DNA of 64,000 nucleotides. It comes from Clostridium grantii DSM 8605. GTDB taxonomy: Bacteria > Bacillota > Clostridia > Clostridiales > Clostridiaceae. Location of the stretch: NCBI RefSeq assembly GCF_900129965.1, contig NZ_FQXM01000004.1:186001-250000 (forward strand), written 5' to 3'. The notes under the pieces are model-generated. The model saw only the letters and a list, made by a program, of their open reading frames with translations. It was not told the DNA's origin and ran no database searches. Every line of letters begins with the position of its first letter. Within the stretch, counting starts at the first letter, position 1. Both the position numbers and the translations under genes were made by a program. Below are positions 61,122 through 64,000 of this stretch, one piece after another.

Positions 61122-61649
61122 ATGGAACACAAGAAGAAAAATATTCTAATTAATGAAACAGAAATTTCTGAAAGAATCACAGAACTTGGCAAAGAAATTG
61201 CAAAAGATTATGCCGGAAAGCAAATATATGTTCTTTCACTTTTAAGAGGTAGTTTTATTTATACTGCTGATTTAGTGAGAAACATAGATTTACCTACAAA
61301 AATTGGTTTTATGACAACCTCTAGTTATGGGCACAATGAACAATCTACAGGAAAAGTTAAAATAGTTTCTGATATTCCTGATGACCTTACCGGATGGGAT
61401 GTTTTAGTGGTTGATGATATTGTTGACACTGGATACACTATGGAATTTGTTGTAAATCGTTGCAAAGAATTAAATGCATCTACTGTTAAAACATGTGTGT
61501 TTTTAGATAAACCGTCCAGACGAAAAGTGGATTTGAAACCAGATTATTTTTGCTTTGAAATAGAAGATGTTTTTGTTGTTGGCTATGGTTTAAACTATGG
61601 CGATTTCTACAGAAATGTACCTTATGTATTTAATTGGGAAGAAAAATAA
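61122..61649 (+). CDS. hpt: Hypoxanthine phosphoribosyltransferase
   Basis: 175 residues. It salvages hypoxanthine and guanine with PRPP. Blocks: VLSLLRGSFIYTADLVR (flexible-loop entry), SSYG, and the PRPP motif DVLVVDDIVDTGYTM, then KPSRRKVDLKPDYFCFEIED. The ATG at 61122 follows ACTTGGAGG; longer in-frame readings contain the promoter and ribosome site and are not real. It is a single-gene unit with its own terminator. Confidence 0.96.
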   Translation: MEHKKKNILINETEISERITELGKEIAKDYAGKQIYVLSLLRGSFIYTADLVRNIDLPTKIGFMTTSSYGHNEQSTGKVKIVSDIPDDLTGWDVLVVDDIVDTGYTMEFVVNRCKELNASTVKTCVFLDKPSRRKVDLKPDYFCFEIEDVFVVGYGLNYGDFYRNVPYVFNWEEK

Positions 61650-61676
61650 ACAAATTGCTTAAGCAATTTGTTTTTA
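61648..61676 (+). terminator. Terminator after hpt
   Basis: Stem ACAAATTGCTT / AAGCAATTTGT followed by T5ATTTT, starting at the hpt stop codon. Confidence 0.8.
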
Positions 61677-61721
61677 TTTTATGTGCTATTCTTAATTAGT
61701 TGTATAAATTTTACACATCTA

Positions 61722-61750
61722 TTATCAAAATATCTAAAATAGTGTATAAT
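61722..61750 (+). promoter_or_regulatory. Promoter for the class A PBP gene
   Basis: TTATCA, 17-base spacer, perfect TATAAT; start codon 71 bases downstream. Confidence 0.6.
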
Positions 61751-61820
61751 CTATTATGTATAAAACTATATTTACAAAAACAACTCTAAATTAGATGAAC
61801 ATACTTAAGGAGGATTTTTT

Positions 61821-64000
61821 ATGTCTCAAAAAAACGAGATTAAACAAAAGGATGATACAAACAAAAAGCCAAAAAAGAAACGTTTTATGGCTTTTAAACT
61901 AATATTACTATCCATTTTCATATCATTTTTATTTGGATGTGTAGTTTTTGCAGGAATTGCAATTGCAATGATACGTTCTGCTCCCCCACTTGATATGGCT
62001 CAAATTATAAACTACGACGAATCTTCTAAACTTTATGATGATGAAGGTCAATATATGGTTACATATATAACTGAGAAAGATAGAACCGTGGTAGATATTT
62101 CTGAAATGTCTAAATACGTTCAAAATGCTGTGGTTAGTATTGAAGATGAAAGATTCTATGATCATGGCGGAATAGATCCTAAAAGAATACTTGGAGCTCT
62201 GTATAATGATGTAAAATCATATTTAACTGGATCCTCAGGACTTGAAGGTGCTTCAACCATAACGCAACAACTTTTAGTTAACACCATATTAGAACGTGGA
62301 GATAATATGGCCGATAAAATCCAAAGAAAATTTCAAGAAATTTATCTTGCAATTGAGCTAAACAATGAAATACCTAAGGATGAAATTTTAGAAGCTTATA
62401 TGAATACCTTTTATTTAGGTGGTAGAGCCATTGGTGTTGAAGCTGCCGCTAATCAGTATTTCAACAAACCCGCTAAGGATTTGAACTTATTAGAAAGTTC
62501 TTTTACAGCTGGTTTAACACAAAGCCCCTCTGTTTACTATCCTTACTCATTAACTTCAAGAAAAGGATCCTATCCTATCAGTAATGATGAAGAATCACAA
62601 CCTCGATATATCACTAGAACTTTACTTGTTTTAGGGTCTATGAAAAAAAATGAGTATATTACAGAAACTGAGTATAATGAGACTGTGGATTTAGTAAAAA
62701 AATCCCCTATAACAGCTAATTTATATAGTATGTATCAACAAGGCATAATAGAAAAAGAATTCTATACAACAGGTGTTGAAGAAAATGGATTAACTTCTGA
62801 AAGTATTTCAGAAAATCTACTTTCATTGTACGACTTAGGATATATCTCAAAAGAATATTACCTAACTAATGCAAAAAAACTTTATAAATCTGAAGCTATT
62901 GAATATTTGAATAAATTGTTAATCGATGCACAAACTGAAAATGACGAAGCAGCTATAAAAAGGATCACAAATTCAATTGAGAAATTGAAAGAAGAAGATT
63001 CATACATTGCAGAATTAAATGGTGGTGATTTCTTAGAAAATGAGACTAAAGGCGAGTTTAATCTATTAGTATTAAATTTAAGTGTTAACTCGGCTTTGGG
63101 AAATGAAATAATATTGAACAACTCATCAAATTCCGGTAAATATGCATATGAATGGTTCGCAAGACCAGTTATATCTCAAGTTTTAACTGATCTTATGGAA
63201 AAATATAATTACGACATTGATGAAGCTAAGAATATGCTTTCATCTGGTAATTTAAAAATTTATACCACTATGGATAGAAATTTACAAGAAGAAACACAAA
63301 AAATCTTAAACGATGATTCAAACTTTAAAAATGTAAATGTTAATCCTACAAGAGATAGTAGTGGATTACTTCAACCTCAAGGCTCAGCAGTTATTGTTGA
63401 TTACCATACTGGAGAAGTAAAAACAATTGTTGGTGCAAAGTATGAAGAAACCGCAGCTGGTTTAAATCTTGCTGTAGATGCAACTTATCCATCTGGTTCT
63501 AGCATTAAGCCACTTACAATCTACAGTGCGGCTATTGATAGTAAAATTTTAACTGCAGCCTCTGTGATAGAAGATTCACCATTAGATGAAGCAACTTTTA
63601 AGAAATTTAATAATTGGAGCCCAAGCAATAGTCCTGATATTTTCCAAGGATATGTAACTGTTCAACAAGCTTTGAAAAACTCCATAAATGTAGTAGCTGC
63701 TAAAATTATTGATAAAATTGGTTTCTCTACTGCTGTAAGCTATGGAGAAAAATTCGGGTTATCTTTTACAAATGCTGAAAAAAATTACCCATCCGCTTTA
63801 GCCTTAGGTGAATTAGTACACGGAACAAATACCTTTGAAATGGCTAATGCCTACGGTGTTTTCGGTAATGATGGTAAGTACACTGAACCAAGATTATATA
63901 CCAAAGTTGTTAACAGACAAGGAAAAATTATTCTTGAATCTGAAGTAAGCACCAGAGAGGTTTTATCGCCTCAAACTGCTTTCATAATGTCAGAATTACT
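61821..64000 (+). CDS. Class A penicillin-binding protein (PBP1A family), 3' end cut by window edge
   Basis: Hand translation gives 726 open codons to the window end. A glycosyltransferase/transpeptidase that builds peptidoglycan. Basic cytoplasmic tail, membrane helix (about 25-50), glycosyltransferase domain with Glu108 in EDERFYDHGG, GASTITQQLLVN and YLGGRAIGVEAAA; transpeptidase domain with Ser560-x-x-Lys563 in SGSSIKP and the SIN triad (KNSINVVA). KTG lies past the edge. Between the domains, residues about 298-438 (NLYSMYQQGIIEKEFY to GKYAYEWFARPV) are an insertion of about 140 residues not seen in typical PBP1A. AAGGAGGA precedes the ATG. Confidence 0.93.
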   Translation, partial: MSQKNEIKQKDDTNKKPKKKRFMAFKLILLSIFISFLFGCVVFAGIAIAMIRSAPPLDMAQIINYDESSKLYDDEGQYMVTYITEKDRTVVDISEMSKYVQNAVVSIEDERFYDHGGIDPKRILGALYNDVKSYLTGSSGLEGASTITQQLLVNTILERGDNMADKIQRKFQEIYLAIELNNEIPKDEILEAYMNTFYLGGRAIGVEAAANQYFNKPAKDLNLLESSFTAGLTQSPSVYYPYSLTSRKGSYPISNDEESQPRYITRTLLVLGSMKKNEYITETEYNETVDLVKKSPITANLYSMYQQGIIEKEFYTTGVEENGLTSESISENLLSLYDLGYISKEYYLTNAKKLYKSEAIEYLNKLLIDAQTENDEAAIKRITNSIEKLKEEDSYIAELNGGDFLENETKGEFNLLVLNLSVNSALGNEIILNNSSNSGKYAYEWFARPVISQVLTDLMEKYNYDIDEAKNMLSSGNLKIYTTMDRNLQEETQKILNDDSNFKNVNVNPTRDSSGLLQPQGSAVIVDYHTGEVKTIVGAKYEETAAGLNLAVDATYPSGSSIKPLTIYSAAIDSKILTAASVIEDSPLDEATFKKFNNWSPSNSPDIFQGYVTVQQALKNSINVVAAKIIDKIGFSTAVSYGEKFGLSFTNAEKNYPSALALGELVHGTNTFEMANAYGVFGNDGKYTEPRLYTKVVNRQGKIILESEVSTREVLSPQTAFIMSEL

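Noticed and set aside
61929..63121. Minus-strand frames at 61929-62165 and 62882-63121
   Set aside because: Both are antisense to the continuous class A PBP frame that runs off the window end.

Overview
The window is very AT-rich and gene-dense, and almost all of its genes are ordinary chromosomal housekeeping genes, most on the minus strand. Several things point to an anaerobic low-GC Firmicute of class Clostridia: a one-chain pyruvate:ferredoxin oxidoreductase with built-in ferredoxin domains, the SCIFF (six-cysteine) ribosomal peptide with its radical-SAM maturase, HemZ, strong purine-rich ribosome sites with frequent TTG/GTG starts, and gene order shared with Bacillus and Clostridium. MurE carries the DNPR signature of meso-diaminopimelate ligases. 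A Spo0E-like domain, a BofC-like protein and SpoVD/SpoVE-type genes point to a sporulating ancestry, but no sporulation sigma factor is seen here. I cannot name the species.

Region 1 (1-13.8 kb, minus) is the division and cell-wall cluster. Reading in the direction of transcription it is mraZ, rsmH, an ftsL-like gene, a PASTA-type class B PBP, murE, murF, mraY, ftsW/spoVE, a terminator, then ftsQ, DUF881, sbp, DUF881, ylmE, sepF and ylmH (cut by the window edge). murD, murG, ftsA, ftsZ, spoIIGA, sigE, sigG and ylmG, which are found in or near this cluster in related bacteria, are absent. mraZ is preceded by four 10-bp MraZ-type boxes.

Region 2 (14.2-31 kb) is a set of mostly separate units: ychF, a Lon-family protease with a ruined P-loop, a small unknown protein, a Ca-type P-ATPase, a CBS-regulated family II pyrophosphatase, an aminotransferase class IV, a HAD phosphatase, a DUF1292 protein, PFOR, a broken or recoded sensor-Spo0E gene, and amtB.

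Region 3 (31-53 kb, minus) matches the Bacillus order bofC-ruvAB-queA-tgt-yajC-yrzE-secDF-recJ-apt-relA-dtd-(hemZ)-hisS/aspS, with these local changes: the SCIFF peptide and maturase sit between yrzE and secD; recJ is reduced to a catalytically degenerate DHH domain; a CWB2-repeat surface protein sits between bofC and ruvA; and a probable 6S RNA plus a CsoR-family repressor lie between aspS and hisS.

Region 4 (53-64 kb) holds an FMN reductase divergent from an HxlR regulator, yebC, an overlapping gene set (MocR regulator, HEAT-repeat protein, IMPACT protein) preceded by a nucleotidyltransferase and a small unknown, an hflX whose N-terminus carries a complete JAMM metalloprotease motif, hpt, and a class A PBP that runs off the right edge.

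Most worth a second look are the Spo0E gene with an in-frame TGA and a correctly phased A AAA AAG slippery site, the HflX-JAMM fusion, the RecJ pseudo-enzyme, and the Lon-like protease without a P-loop. No tRNA, rRNA, insertion sequence, prophage or CRISPR array was seen.
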